DNA from: Idiomarina piscisalsi
Lineage (GTDB): Bacteria; Pseudomonadota; Gammaproteobacteria; Enterobacterales; Alteromonadaceae
Reading direction: 5' to 3'
Assembly (NCBI RefSeq): GCF_003987095.1
Contig: NZ_PIQA01000001.1
Span: forward strand, 682,001 to 746,000
DNA length: 64,000 nucleotides
Below the pieces are notes generated by a model. It did no database searches. It had not been told where the DNA came from and was given only the letters and a program-made list of their open reading frames with translations. Shown piece after piece: positions 1 through 7,748 of the stretch; within the stretch, counting starts at the first letter, position 1, and each line of letters opens with the position of its first letter. A program made the position numbers and the translations under genes.

Positions 1-1
1 T

Positions 2-1342
2 TTTTGGTCGCTTTTCCGCAGTATGTTTGCCTTTAAGAACTGTCATAGCTTATTAGAAACTAAGCTCTATATGCATCGTTTCCTCGATTCCATTGACGGA
101 TTTGGTGACATGTCGGTTCTTGTCTTCCCGAAATACAACCAGTTCGATACTTTCATTAAACCGTTAGCTAATATGCTACGCGATAAAGGCGTAAAATTTC
201 AGTTGAATACCCGCGTGTATGACCTCGAGATGACGGAGTCTAGCGGCAAAAAAACAGTTACGGGGATACTCTGTGCCGTAGCAGGCGAAGAGCAACGCAT
301 TGACGTAGCAGATGGCGACCTGGTCTTTGCACTCACTGGGTCAATGACAGAAAACACCGCCTATGGTGACATGAATACTGTGCCAGATTTGAAGGTAGAC
401 CGTCATGATCCAGGCGAGAACAGCGGTTGGAGCCTCTGGAAAAATCTTGCCGAAAAATCCCCCGTATTTGGTAAACCAGAGAAATTTTACGGTGACGTTG
501 ATCAATCGATATGGGAATCCGCAACGCTAACCTGTAAATCCTCTCCTCTGGTGGATAAATTGACGGAGCTTTCGGTCAACGATCCTTATTCAGGGCGAAC
601 AGTGACGGGTGGAATCATCACCTTCACCGATTCTAATTGGTTTCTGAGTGTCACCATCAACCGTCAGCCACATTTCCCGGGCCAACCTGAAGATACGTTG
701 GTAGTTTGGGTATATGGCCTGCTGATGGACAAGGACGGAAATTTTGTGAAAAAACCTATGCCGCAATGCACAGGTAAAGAGATTCTCGCGGAACTCTGTC
801 ATCATCTCGGCATAGAAGACGAACTGGAAGCAGTTGCGGCCAGAACAAAAGTCCGCACCGCCCTCATGCCCTACATTACCGCTCAATTTATGAAACGTGC
901 GGCCGGAGACCGACCTCAGCCAGTACCTGAAGGGTGTACCAATCTGGGTCTAGTCGGGCAATTCGTTGAGACTCGAAACGACATTATTTTTACTATGGAA
1001 ACTTCCATTCGCACGGCACGTGTTGGAGTCTATAAGCTACTCAACATTCCTAAACAGGTACCGGATATTAGCCCGACACAATATGACATCCGAAACATGA
1101 TTAAAGGTGCAAGGGCGATGAATAATGGTAAACCCTTTATGGGCGAACGTCTGTTACACTGGTTCCTCGATAAGACTTATTTTGCTCATATCCTACCCCC
1201 CTTACCAGATTCTGAGAGCTCTAAACATGAAATGCTGGCACAGGAAGTCGGAGAGATTTTGAGTAAAGAAAGCGAGGCAGTCAAAGGGGTTGGAGCTTGG
1301 ATTACCAAGCTTCGCGGCAGCTTTTCTAATAAAGATAAGTAA
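2..1342 (+). CDS. ohyA: Oleate hydratase, 5' end cut off by the window
   Basis: FAD-dependent hydratase that adds water to the cis-9 double bond of oleate and related unsaturated fatty acids; the family was formerly called myosin-cross-reactive antigen. The reading frame is open back to base 2 and the residues before the first ATG (base 23) still fit the family, so the true start lies upstream. About 446 residues are visible, against roughly 550-650 for the full protein; the N-terminal FAD-binding GxGxxG part is missing. Seen are family-like stretches such as [15 protein letters not shown] and [10 protein letters not shown] near the start, and [18 protein letters not shown] in the C-terminal half. 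A TetR gene follows 52 bases downstream on the same strand and is a plausible regulator. Assignment rests on recalled family motifs. Confidence 0.88.
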   Translation, partial: FWSLFRSMFAFKNCHSLLETKLYMHRFLDSIDGFGDMSVLVFPKYNQFDTFIKPLANMLRDKGVKFQLNTRVYDLEMTESSGKKTVTGILCAVAGEEQRIDVADGDLVFALTGSMTENTAYGDMNTVPDLKVDRHDPGENSGWSLWKNLAEKSPVFGKPEKFYGDVDQSIWESATLTCKSSPLVDKLTELSVNDPYSGRTVTGGIITFTDSNWFLSVTINRQPHFPGQPEDTLVVWVYGLLMDKDGNFVKKPMPQCTGKEILAELCHHLGIEDELEAVAARTKVRTALMPYITAQFMKRAAGDRPQPVPEGCTNLGLVGQFVETRNDIIFTMETSIRTARVGVYKLLNIPKQVPDISPTQYDIRNMIKGARAMNNGKPFMGERLLHWFLDKTYFAHILPPLPDSESSKHEMLAQEVGEILSKESEAVKGVGAWITKLRGSFSNKDK

Positions 1343-1354
1343 ACAAAACGATAA

Positions 1355-1377
1355 CGACGCGTCAAAAAGGCGCGTCG
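1355..1377. terminator. Inverted repeat between ohyA and the TetR gene
   Basis: Perfect 7-bp arms CGACGCG/CGCGTCG around a 9-base loop, starting 13 bases after the ohyA stop. There is no T-run after it, so it is either a weak terminator or an operator for the regulator that starts at 1395. Confidence 0.35.
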
Positions 1378-1394
1378 CTTGAGAGGATTTAAAA

Positions 1395-2012
1395 ATGACG
1401 TATACGGCTCGGCGCCTAACGAGGCGTGAACAACAAGAGCAAACCCGTGTTCGCCTAATTGACGCCGCCAATCGCATGTTCGCAGAAGGAGGAATAATTG
1501 CCGCCTCTCTGCGAAACCTCTGTGCACGTGCGGGTTTTTCTCAGGGAGCGTTTTACTCGAACTTTACGAGCAAAGACGAACTCTTGCTCTCAGTCATCGA
1601 GAGACATATCCAACAGGAAGTCTCACTCATGCAAGAGCTAGTATCTAAATCAGATAGCGAGGGTATTGATGGAGCATTGGACCGATTAGCCTACCGCTTG
1701 TCGGAGCTGGCGCGTGATCTACAATGGTCGCTTCTCTCCGTTGAACTACAACTTCATTCCCGACGCGACCCGAGTTTCGCTGAGCGTAGTGAAAAAGTTA
1801 AAATGGCGAGTCTCCGAGAATTTTCTATTCTGTTGGAAAACCTGATTAATCGTCACAATCTGACCCCAGTTATGCCAGTTTTTGATCTCGCGAGAGGTCT
1901 ATACGCACTCTGGTCAGGACTAGCATTACAAGGATCGATTAAGGAAGCGTTGCCCCGAGATCAGGTGTTCCTCTCTTTTTTACGTAACATGATCGTCACG
2001 CCGAGTACTTAA
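1395..2012 (+). CDS. TetR/AcrR family transcriptional regulator
   Basis: A 205-residue one-component regulator. The N-terminal TetR_N helix-turn-helix spans roughly residues 17-63, with the typical order: AANRMFAEGG, then the recognition helix region GFSQGAFYSNF, then a KDELL motif. The remaining alpha-helical part should be the ligand-binding and dimerisation domain. The start is supported by GAGAGGA upstream of the ATG. The gene lies between oleate hydratase and a lipid transporter operon on the same strand, so a fatty acid or membrane-lipid ligand is a reasonable inference; the sequence does not show the ligand or the operator. Confidence 0.88.
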   Translation: MTYTARRLTRREQQEQTRVRLIDAANRMFAEGGIIAASLRNLCARAGFSQGAFYSNFTSKDELLLSVIERHIQQEVSLMQELVSKSDSEGIDGALDRLAYRLSELARDLQWSLLSVELQLHSRRDPSFAERSEKVKMASLREFSILLENLINRHNLTPVMPVFDLARGLYALWSGLALQGSIKEALPRDQVFLSFLRNMIVTPST

Positions 2013-2025
2013 AGCGGTTTGCGAT

Positions 2026-2062
2026 ATTAAAACGAGCCTGAGTTGGCTCAGCTTAATTTTAA
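2026..2062. terminator. Hairpin between the TetR gene and the Mla-like operon
   Basis: GAGCC/GGCTC arms at 2034-2049 lie inside outer ATTAAAA/TTTTAAT arms (2026-2032 and 2056-2062). It may end transcription of the TetR gene or form part of the leader of the lipid transporter operon. The downstream T-richness is modest. Confidence 0.35.
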
Positions 2063-2083
2063 TACAAGGGTTAAACTTTAAGC

Positions 2084-3199
2084 ATGCAGGAAAACGGCTA
2101 TATTCATTTTAATCAGGCTGAAGGTCGCGATTGTTTAACCTTGGGTGGAGACTGGACAGTCGCCCATTACATTGACCTAAAAAAACAGCTGGCTAACCTG
2201 GGTGACGTACCGCAGTCAGTAACTTGCAATATTGAGTCGATGAAAAAACTCGATACTGCGGGAGTACAGTTATTATACCGCGCCTTAGGTGAGCACAAGT
2301 TACGCCAATTGCCTTTAACTGAGCAACAACACAATCTGATTGATACAGTTATTAATGCCTGCAGTAATCAGGAGCCGCCGTTGCCCCCCAAAAGTAACGG
2401 CTTTGTCAAAATGCTCGAACGGATCGGCATCTTCAGCTCAAATCTCTATCGCAACCAGCGCGACTTACTTGGATTTATGGGCGCTACCCTGCAAAGCGCC
2501 GCTCAAGTGATTGGACGTCCGTCACGTTGGCGAGTAACCGCTTTTGTAGCGCAGCTAGAGGAAACCGGTTTAAACGCGTTGCCTATCGTGGCGCTATTAA
2601 CCTTTTTGGTCGGCGCGGTAGTTGCTTTTTTAGGTGCAACCGTGCTCAGCGATTTCGGTGCCAGTATATACACCATAAACTTGGTCGGCTTTTCCTTTTT
2701 ACGCGAATTTGCTGTTTTACTTACCGCAATTATGCTTGCCGGGAGAACAGCCAGTGCTTTTACCGCTCAGCTTGGTTCAATGAAAGCTAATGAAGAAATT
2801 GATGCGTTACGTGCCCAGGGACTGAATCCACTTGAACTCCTCGTGTTACCGCGAGTGCTTGCTATGCTTGTCAGTTTGCCGGCTTTGACTCTTGTTGCGA
2901 TGGCGTCGGGTATTGGCGGAGGTATGGTAATTTCCGCTCTGACATTGGATATTTCGCCAGCGCTTTTCCTCCATATATTTGAGCGCGATACCGGAATAAA
3001 TCACTTCTGGGTAGGAATGATCAAAGCCCCGGTGTTTGCCTTTGTAATTGCGATTATTGGCTGTAACGAAGGCTTTAAAGTCAGCGGCAGCGCGCAGTCA
3101 GTTGGGGAACACACGACCTCCAGTGTGGTTCAATCAATCTTTATGGTAATTTTGCTCGACGCTCTGTTTGCTCTTTTCTTTATGGAGATTAACTGGTGA
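2084..3199 (+). CDS. MlaE-family lipid ABC transporter permease with N-terminal STAS domain
   Basis: Inner-membrane permease of an MCE-type lipid transporter. Residues about 8-85 look like a STAS fold (NIESMKKLDTAGVQLLYRAL is the typical loop-helix region), followed by a linker and, from about residue 110, the MlaE domain with five or six membrane helices (for example LPIVALLTFLVGAVVAFLGA and the conserved ALRAQGLNPLELLVLPRVLA). At 371 residues it is about 110 longer than E. coli MlaE (about 260) because of the fused STAS part; in the classic Mla system a STAS protein, MlaB, is separate. It is the first gene of a tightly coupled operon; its stop overlaps the next start by 4 bases. Substrate is inferred to be phospholipid or another hydrophobic lipid. 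Confidence 0.9.
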   Translation: MQENGYIHFNQAEGRDCLTLGGDWTVAHYIDLKKQLANLGDVPQSVTCNIESMKKLDTAGVQLLYRALGEHKLRQLPLTEQQHNLIDTVINACSNQEPPLPPKSNGFVKMLERIGIFSSNLYRNQRDLLGFMGATLQSAAQVIGRPSRWRVTAFVAQLEETGLNALPIVALLTFLVGAVVAFLGATVLSDFGASIYTINLVGFSFLREFAVLLTAIMLAGRTASAFTAQLGSMKANEEIDALRAQGLNPLELLVLPRVLAMLVSLPALTLVAMASGIGGGMVISALTLDISPALFLHIFERDTGINHFWVGMIKAPVFAFVIAIIGCNEGFKVSGSAQSVGEHTTSSVVQSIFMVILLDALFALFFMEINW

Positions 3200-3981
3200 G
3201 TGACATAGCTATAGCCGTGCGCAACCTGCGTAATCAGTTTGGCCAACATGTGGTACACGAGGGGCTTGATCTCGATGTCTATCGAGGCGAGGTACTAACA
3301 GTGGTCGGCGGCTCTGGCTCGGGCAAATCAGTGTTAATGCGCAGCATTTTGGGGCTAACCCAACCGACTGCTGGCAGCATTCAAATCTATGGCGAGGATG
3401 TACTACAACTCTCTGCCGCTGAGCGCCAACGAGTCGATAGAAATACCGGGGTACTCTTCCAAAAAGGCGCGCTTTTCTCGTCATTAAATGTGCGTGAAAA
3501 TATCGCACTGCCCTTGCGTGAACACCTAGGAATGAACGCCAATGACGCCGGTGATATCGCCTCGCTTAAACTGGCTCTGGTCGGGCTGGATGCACAAACG
3601 GCGGAGACGATGCCGCAATCATTATCCGGTGGTATGATAAAACGAGTTGCCTTAGCCCGCGCACTCGCTCTGGATCCGGATATTTTGTTTTTAGACGAGC
3701 CTACAGCAGGGCTTGACCCTATTGGAGCCGGTGAATTTGATTCGCTGTTACAGACACTGCAACAAGCACTTGGATTGACTGTGTTTTTGGTCACTCACGA
3801 TTTGGATAGTATTTATCAGGTTAGTGATCGGGTGGCGGTATTGTCGCAGAAAAAAGTACTGGTAGTGGATACTCTTGATAAAGTCGCCGCGTATCAGGAT
3901 CGCTGGGTACAAGCTTATTTTCACGGCCCGAGAGGCAGAGCTGTAAGTAATCAACAAATGAGGCCAGAACATGGAAACTAA
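3196..3981 (+). CDS. MlaF-like ABC transporter ATP-binding protein
   Basis: ATPase of the lipid transporter. The 261-residue protein has Walker A GGSGSGKS at residues 38-45, a signature LSGGM near residue 143, Walker B ILFLDEPTAGLDP near residue 165 and a switch histidine in VTHDLD. LSGGMIKRVALARAL is the MlaF-type variant of the signature. It starts with GTG inside the end of the permease gene and overlaps the next gene by 11 bases, which points to translational coupling. Overall it resembles MlaF and the ATPases of other MCE transporters rather than drug or amino acid importers. Confidence 0.92.
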   Translation: MSDIAIAVRNLRNQFGQHVVHEGLDLDVYRGEVLTVVGGSGSGKSVLMRSILGLTQPTAGSIQIYGEDVLQLSAAERQRVDRNTGVLFQKGALFSSLNVRENIALPLREHLGMNANDAGDIASLKLALVGLDAQTAETMPQSLSGGMIKRVALARALALDPDILFLDEPTAGLDPIGAGEFDSLLQTLQQALGLTVFLVTHDLDSIYQVSDRVAVLSQKKVLVVDTLDKVAAYQDRWVQAYFHGPRGRAVSNQQMRPEHGN

Positions 3982-4909
3982 AGCACATCATGTGTTAATC
4001 GGCAGTTTTGTGCTGATTATAAGCGCAGCTTTTATCAGTGTCGTCCTATGGCTGGGTAAAGCCAGTATCGACAGTGATTATGCCTATTACGAAGTTGTTT
4101 TCAACGATGAGGTTAGCGGCTTGAATCCCGGTAGTGCGGTGGAATACAGCGGCATTAAAGTCGGCGATGTGGTTAATCTGCGCTTGGATCCTAACGACCC
4201 AAGGGTGGTACGTGTACGCATTCGGGTGACTACAGATACACCGGTTAAAGATGACACCGGCGCACGGCTGGGGCTGGCCAATATTACCGGTAATGCACTT
4301 ATTCGCTTATATGGCGGTTCGCCAGACAGTTCTCCCTTAAAAGGTAACGAAAAAAATCCCGCGTTGATTGTGGCTGACCGCTCAGCACTTAACCAATTAT
4401 TCGCGAACAGCGAAAGCTTGCTTCAGGATGTAAACCTGTTTGTCCAGAACATCAATAGTATGTTCTCTGAAGAAAATACCCAGCGCGTGGCGGCAACATT
4501 AAGTAACGTAGAATCTATCACCTCGGCACTGGCCGCTCGAGAAGATGATTTACAGGGCATCGCGGAAGGCTTGCACCAGACCATTGATGAGTCGCGCAGG
4601 AGTATGGCCGCATTCACACGCTTTGCAGACCAAGGCCAACAGTTGCTCGATAGGCACGGTGACGAAACCTTTATTGAGATGCAAAAAACGCTTCAGGCAA
4701 TGCAAAAAGGGAGCAAAGAGCTGACTCGTATTATGAATGAGAATGAAGAATCGTTGGAAGAAAGCGTCCGTGGATTGAAGGAAGTTGGACCGGCGGCGCA
4801 GGAATTGCAACGAACCTTACGTGTTATTAATCGCATTGCGGAGCGACTAGAAGAAGAGCCTGGGTCATTTCTACTGAGGCGTGGACAAGTCGAGGAGGTT
4901 GAGAAATGA
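3971..4909 (+). CDS. MCE/MlaD domain lipid-binding protein
   Basis: Substrate-binding MCE protein of the transporter, expected to be anchored in the inner membrane and to form a ring in the periplasm. One N-terminal membrane anchor (about residues 9-28) is followed by a single MlaD/MCE domain (about residues 39-115; VVFNDEVSGLNPGSAVEYSG is typical). A long C-terminal tail from about residue 140 to 300 is predicted helical or coiled coil. At 312 residues it is much longer than E. coli MlaD (183), more like the MCE proteins paired with PF03886 lipoproteins. It overlaps both neighbours, so the four genes should be made together. Confidence 0.9.
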   Translation: METKAHHVLIGSFVLIISAAFISVVLWLGKASIDSDYAYYEVVFNDEVSGLNPGSAVEYSGIKVGDVVNLRLDPNDPRVVRVRIRVTTDTPVKDDTGARLGLANITGNALIRLYGGSPDSSPLKGNEKNPALIVADRSALNQLFANSESLLQDVNLFVQNINSMFSEENTQRVAATLSNVESITSALAAREDDLQGIAEGLHQTIDESRRSMAAFTRFADQGQQLLDRHGDETFIEMQKTLQAMQKGSKELTRIMNENEESLEESVRGLKEVGPAAQELQRTLRVINRIAERLEEEPGSFLLRRGQVEEVEK

Positions 4910-5523
4910 AATTGTACCTGAGGCACGTCATGCTGAGCCTTATAATTACTTCATTAGGAGCATGTTCGGTGCTACCCGAAGCCGAGCAAATTCAAATCTA
5001 TCATTTACCAATTGATGGTTCTCTAAAAACGATATCAGAACCAAGACTAAACACGGCGCTAAGTGTAGCGGAACCAGACACGCTGCGTTCGCTCAATACC
5101 TCGCGTATTAGTGAATTCAGTAATGTTCAGATCCAACGATACTACGCAGGAGCCCGCTGGGCCGATCGAGCACCAACCCTGGTACAGCAAAGTATGATGC
5201 AAACCCTGCAAAGTACTGACTTGTTTTCGCAGGTAGTAAATGCAGAAAGTGACTTGTCTGCTGATTACCTTATTCACAGCAACCTGCGAGCTTTTCAAAT
5301 AGAAAATTCCGAAGCAGGCGAGAAAGCTCACGTAATCTTGCATGTCACTCTGGTTAGCCAACTTGATCGACAATTATTAGGAAGTACATTATTAGCAGAA
5401 CAAGTTCCAGTGGCCGGCTCTTCAATGCAGGACACCACCGCCGCCCTGGGTGAAGCTATGGATAACATAAACACCGAACTGTCTGAGTGGATCTATATGC
5501 TTCTTAAACCGAAATCGGACTAA
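4906..5523 (+). CDS. ABC-type transport auxiliary lipoprotein (PF03886-like)
   Basis: Predicted lipoprotein that completes the MCE transporter. The signal peptide ends in a lipobox LGAC with Cys20 as lipidation site. The mature part has the features of the ABC_trans_aux/PqiC-like family: a small domain with an IQRYYAGARWADRAPTLVQ-type stretch early on. This family sits at the end of MCE operons and is thought to act at the outer membrane. The ATG overlaps the stop of the MCE gene (ATGA), and a hairpin follows the gene, marking the end of the operon. Confidence 0.85.
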   Translation: MKLYLRHVMLSLIITSLGACSVLPEAEQIQIYHLPIDGSLKTISEPRLNTALSVAEPDTLRSLNTSRISEFSNVQIQRYYAGARWADRAPTLVQQSMMQTLQSTDLFSQVVNAESDLSADYLIHSNLRAFQIENSEAGEKAHVILHVTLVSQLDRQLLGSTLLAEQVPVAGSSMQDTTAALGEAMDNINTELSEWIYMLLKPKSD

Positions 5524-5539
5524 GTTCGCGAATATATGG

Positions 5540-5561
5540 GATAGGACGTCTTCGTCCTATC
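5540..5561 (+). terminator. Hairpin at the end of the Mla-like operon
   Basis: Perfect 9-bp stem GATAGGACG/CGTCCTATC with a TCTT loop, 17 bases after the lipoprotein stop. The tail (TTCATAAC) is only weakly T-rich. Confidence 0.55.
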
Positions 5562-5590
5562 TTCATAACAAACATGACGTGACTCACGGG

Positions 5591-6034
5591 TTACGTGATT
5601 CTGCGCTTCTGAACGGTACCATAGGCTAAAAATGCGTTGTAGGCTGGCAAAACAAGAATAGCCTTGGGGTTTCCAGCCGCCAGAAAGAACTCTTGCCTTG
5701 TAAGTTGAAATAAACTTTTTCCACCTGAGGCTTCATTTCCACCATCAGTTGGATCCGCAGTCCATAACTGGAAGGCCAACCAAAGCAGATAGAGTCCACC
5801 GACGATCTTTATTACCAAAAATAATTTTTCAGACGTATACAAGACTGTTGCCAACCCTGTAGCAGCAAGAGTAATCATTCCAACGAATGCGATCAGCCGA
5901 CCAATACCAGCACAGCAAGCAACTTTGACACCGTAACGCTTTGCATTCGCCATTGAAAGAATGTTGTTTGGGCCAGGTGCCATATTCAAAGCAAAGCTTG
6001 CTGGAATGAATAAGAGGATTGTCATTAAAGTCAC
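5591..6034 (-). pseudogene. LysE-family amino acid exporter, C-terminally truncated
   Basis: The first 120 or so residues are a normal LysE/RhtB exporter N-terminus: membrane helices and the motif APGPNN near residue 20, then a lipophilic region up to GNPKAIL near residue 122. The family is about 200-210 residues with six helices; here the frame ends at 147 after an unrelated-looking tail (LPAYNAFLAYGTVQKRRIT). The expected LPQF segment and last three helices are absent in all frames downstream. The start is a GTG with AAGGAG nine bases upstream; an in-frame ATG lies three codons later. It is most likely a decaying or recombined remnant, though a short protein could still be made. Orientation is opposite to the flanking genes. 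Confidence 0.7.
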
Positions 6035-6166
6035 AATTAACTCTCCTTGGGAACTAGCAACTGCTTTAACTAAACTACCTCATTTACTGAGTTTATATCA
6101 ACACACAAAACGGGTTGGTTCGACGTTCCGTGATTATTCTGAATACACTTTACAAGACCATTAGAA

Positions 6167-6183
6167 AGTGTACATTGTACACT
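6167..6183. promoter_or_regulatory. Palindromic operator of the HTH gene
   Basis: AGTGTACATTGTACACT is a perfect palindrome around a central T. It lies 48 bases before the ATG at 6232 and overlaps a candidate -10 (TACATT at 6171, with TTTACA at 6149 as -35). This is the arrangement expected for autorepression by an antitoxin-like protein. Confidence 0.65.
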
Positions 6184-6231
6184 TAGAGTGAAAAGCTAAG
6201 GAGTGGCGAAGCAGTTGAAAGGGGAATTAAA

Positions 6232-6516
6232 ATGAGCATATTTAAAAACTTAAAAGCGTCATTAACCGAGACCGTGGAAATTGAAAAAGGCCGCAAAGAA
6301 CCTAGCAAAACATGCCGATTTGAAGTTGCGGATGTTAAAGCGATCCGCGCAAAACTTAATGTTTCACAAGCTGAGTTTGCGGAGGCTTTAGGGACAAGCC
6401 TGGATACAGTAAAAAGCTGGGAAAGCAAACGAAGAAACCCAACAGGTATTTCAGCAAAAGTACTGGATACCATCGAAGACAACCCGCAGGTATACTACGA
6501 GATTGCGTCGCACTAA
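6232..6516 (+). CDS. HigA/NadS-like helix-turn-helix protein without a toxin partner
   Basis: A 94-residue protein with one XRE-type helix-turn-helix at about residues 35-85 (RAKLNVSQAEFAEALGTS, then VKSWESKRRNPTG). The layout matches the antitoxins of HigB/RelE-type modules (NadS subgroup), where the antitoxin also represses its operon. In such modules the toxin gene usually sits directly upstream; here bases 6035-6231 hold no toxin-like frame, and downstream comes a terminator and ssrA. It is therefore an orphan antitoxin or a stand-alone regulator. The start is backed by AAGGGG seven bases upstream of the ATG. Likely autoregulated through the palindrome at 6167-6183. Confidence 0.82.
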   Translation: MSIFKNLKASLTETVEIEKGRKEPSKTCRFEVADVKAIRAKLNVSQAEFAEALGTSLDTVKSWESKRRNPTGISAKVLDTIEDNPQVYYEIASH

Positions 6517-6565
6517 TTGCGGCTCAGCCCTGACGTGAACGTCAGGCTGCGCGAAAGGAAAACAC

Positions 6566-6593
6566 AAAAAACAGCTCGAGAGAGCGGCTTTTT
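6566..6593. terminator. Bidirectional terminator between the HTH gene and ssrA
   Basis: A-run, GCTC/GAGC core stem with a flanking imperfect stem, then T-run in both directions. It can end both the HTH transcript (+) and tmRNA (-). A second hairpin without T-run, CCTGACG/CGTCAGG, lies at 6529-6546 just after the HTH stop. Confidence 0.7.
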
Positions 6594-6602
6594 ATATGGA
6601 AT

Positions 6603-6962
6603 TGGTGGAGCTGGCGGGAGTTGAACCCGCGTCCGCAATACCTACATCCTCGGTCCTACATGCTTAGTCAGTCTTTTGTTTAACCTATGCGACGCCGACT
6701 AACAGGCTTCGTTCATAGGTGAGTCCGATTAAGTTTAACGCTTCAGCTCCGGACAAAGCATCCACGCGAGTCTACCTTAGGTCGAGCCATCCTGATTCAG
6801 TCTCGTAGACAAAGCGCTGGGGGACGGGCTTAGCGGGTTATTAAGCCGCTAGAGCGTAGTTGTCGTCGTTTGCAACTATAACGTTGAGGCTTTTTACGAG
6901 GCCAGCCTCACCTCGGCATGCACCTTGGGTTTCGTGTATCCCGTCGAATCCTGATCAGCCCC
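6603..6962 (-). tRNA. ssrA: tmRNA (transfer-messenger RNA)
   Basis: RNA of the trans-translation system that rescues stalled ribosomes together with SmpB. The 360-base gene begins (minus strand) with GGGGCTGATCAGGATTCGAC and ends with the tRNA-Ala-like half: a T-arm with GTTCAA and an acceptor ending GCTCCACCA, with the CCA encoded. The coding part at 6838-6873 reads GCA AAC GAC GAC AAC TAC GCT CTA GCG GCT TAA TAA, giving the tag ANDDNYALAA after the resume codon, close to the E. coli tag. A candidate -10 (TATAGT, 7000-7005) lies about 40 bases before the mature 5' end. I used the tRNA type because tmRNA is not offered. Confidence 0.97.
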
Positions 6963-7012
6963 AAAGTTTTCTGTCAGTTCTTAATGACGTAATGTCGATA
7001 CTATAACTCAGA

Positions 7013-7050
7013 CACCGTTTAAGCGCTATAAGTTCCGCACTTAAACGGTG
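7013..7050. repeat. 11-bp inverted repeat between elbB and ssrA
   Basis: Perfect arms CACCGTTTAAG/CTTAAACGGTG with a 16-base spacer. It follows the elbB stop by 20 bases and reaches into the -35 region of ssrA. It could be the elbB terminator (no T-run) or a control site for ssrA. Confidence 0.5.
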
Positions 7051-7070
7051 AATTATTAGGCTTTCACGCC

Positions 7071-7724
7071 TTATGCGGCCATATAAAGCACTTTTTCGAC
7101 CAATTTACGAATGCCCTCTTCTGCATCCGCCAGGTTATCCGCCAACATATACGCCGGTGTGGTCACTAATTTATGCTTGTCATCAACGACAATGTCACGC
7201 ACATCGCATTTAACGTGTTCGCCCCCCATAGTGTTAATAGCATTCGCCACTTCGTCATCATGGCCTATGGTCGCTTTTACACCTTTACCATAAATGTGTG
7301 GCAGTAAAACAGGCGCAATGCACATATAACCGGCAGGCTTCTCAGCATCTACGAACGCCTTGCCAACTTTCATGACTTGCTCATTAACCGTCATTTCGGA
7401 ACCGTTAACCGCAAAATCACAGAAGTTCTTAGCAACACCGAAACCGCCCGGCAAAATCAATGCATCAAATTCTGACGCGTCGAGCTCACTCAGCGGCTTC
7501 ACTTCACCACGGGCAATGCGCGCTGACTCTTCCAGCACATTGCGTTTGTCGCTGCTTTCTTCACCTTTTAAGTGATTAATGGTGTGCATTTGTTCAACGT
7601 CCGGGGCGAAGCACTGATAAGCAGCACCTTGTTTGGTAAGGTGCAACAGGGTTAATACCGCTTCATTCACTTCAGCGCCGTCAAACACACCGCAACCTGA
7701 CAATAGTACCGCTACTTTTTTCAT
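7071..7724 (-). CDS. elbB: ElbB, DJ-1/PfpI-family glyoxalase-like protein
   Basis: A 217-residue protein of the ElbB (YhbL) family, class I glutamine amidotransferase-like fold. The start KKVAVLLSGCGVFDGAEVNE and the block ALILPGGFGVAKN are hallmarks. The nucleophile-elbow cysteine lies in YMCIAPVLLP near residue 135. E. coli ElbB has glyoxalase III-type activity in vitro and was linked to isoprenoid synthesis; its cellular role is not settled. The old-yellow-enzyme gene upstream ends 24 bases before its start on the same strand, so the two are probably cotranscribed, perhaps in detoxification of reactive carbonyls. Confidence 0.92.
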   Translation of the reverse strand: MKKVAVLLSGCGVFDGAEVNEAVLTLLHLTKQGAAYQCFAPDVEQMHTINHLKGEESSDKRNVLEESARIARGEVKPLSELDASEFDALILPGGFGVAKNFCDFAVNGSEMTVNEQVMKVGKAFVDAEKPAGYMCIAPVLLPHIYGKGVKATIGHDDEVANAINTMGGEHVKCDVRDIVVDDKHKLVTTPAYMLADNLADAEEGIRKLVEKVLYMAA

Positions 7725-7748
7725 AAAATCCTCTGCTTAAACGTGAGT

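Noticed and set aside
5591-5680. Possible integron attC site at the broken LysE end
   Set aside because: The inverted segments do not fit the RYYYAAC/GTTRRRY ends and no integrase is seen.
5961-6164. 67-codon frame that could be a toxin partner of the HTH gene
   Set aside because: It overlaps the LysE start on the other strand, has no ribosome-binding site and no RelE/HigB-like residues.
6603-6650. Attachment-site repeat of the ssrA 3' end
   Set aside because: I looked for a second copy of the ssrA end in bases 1-6600 and saw none.
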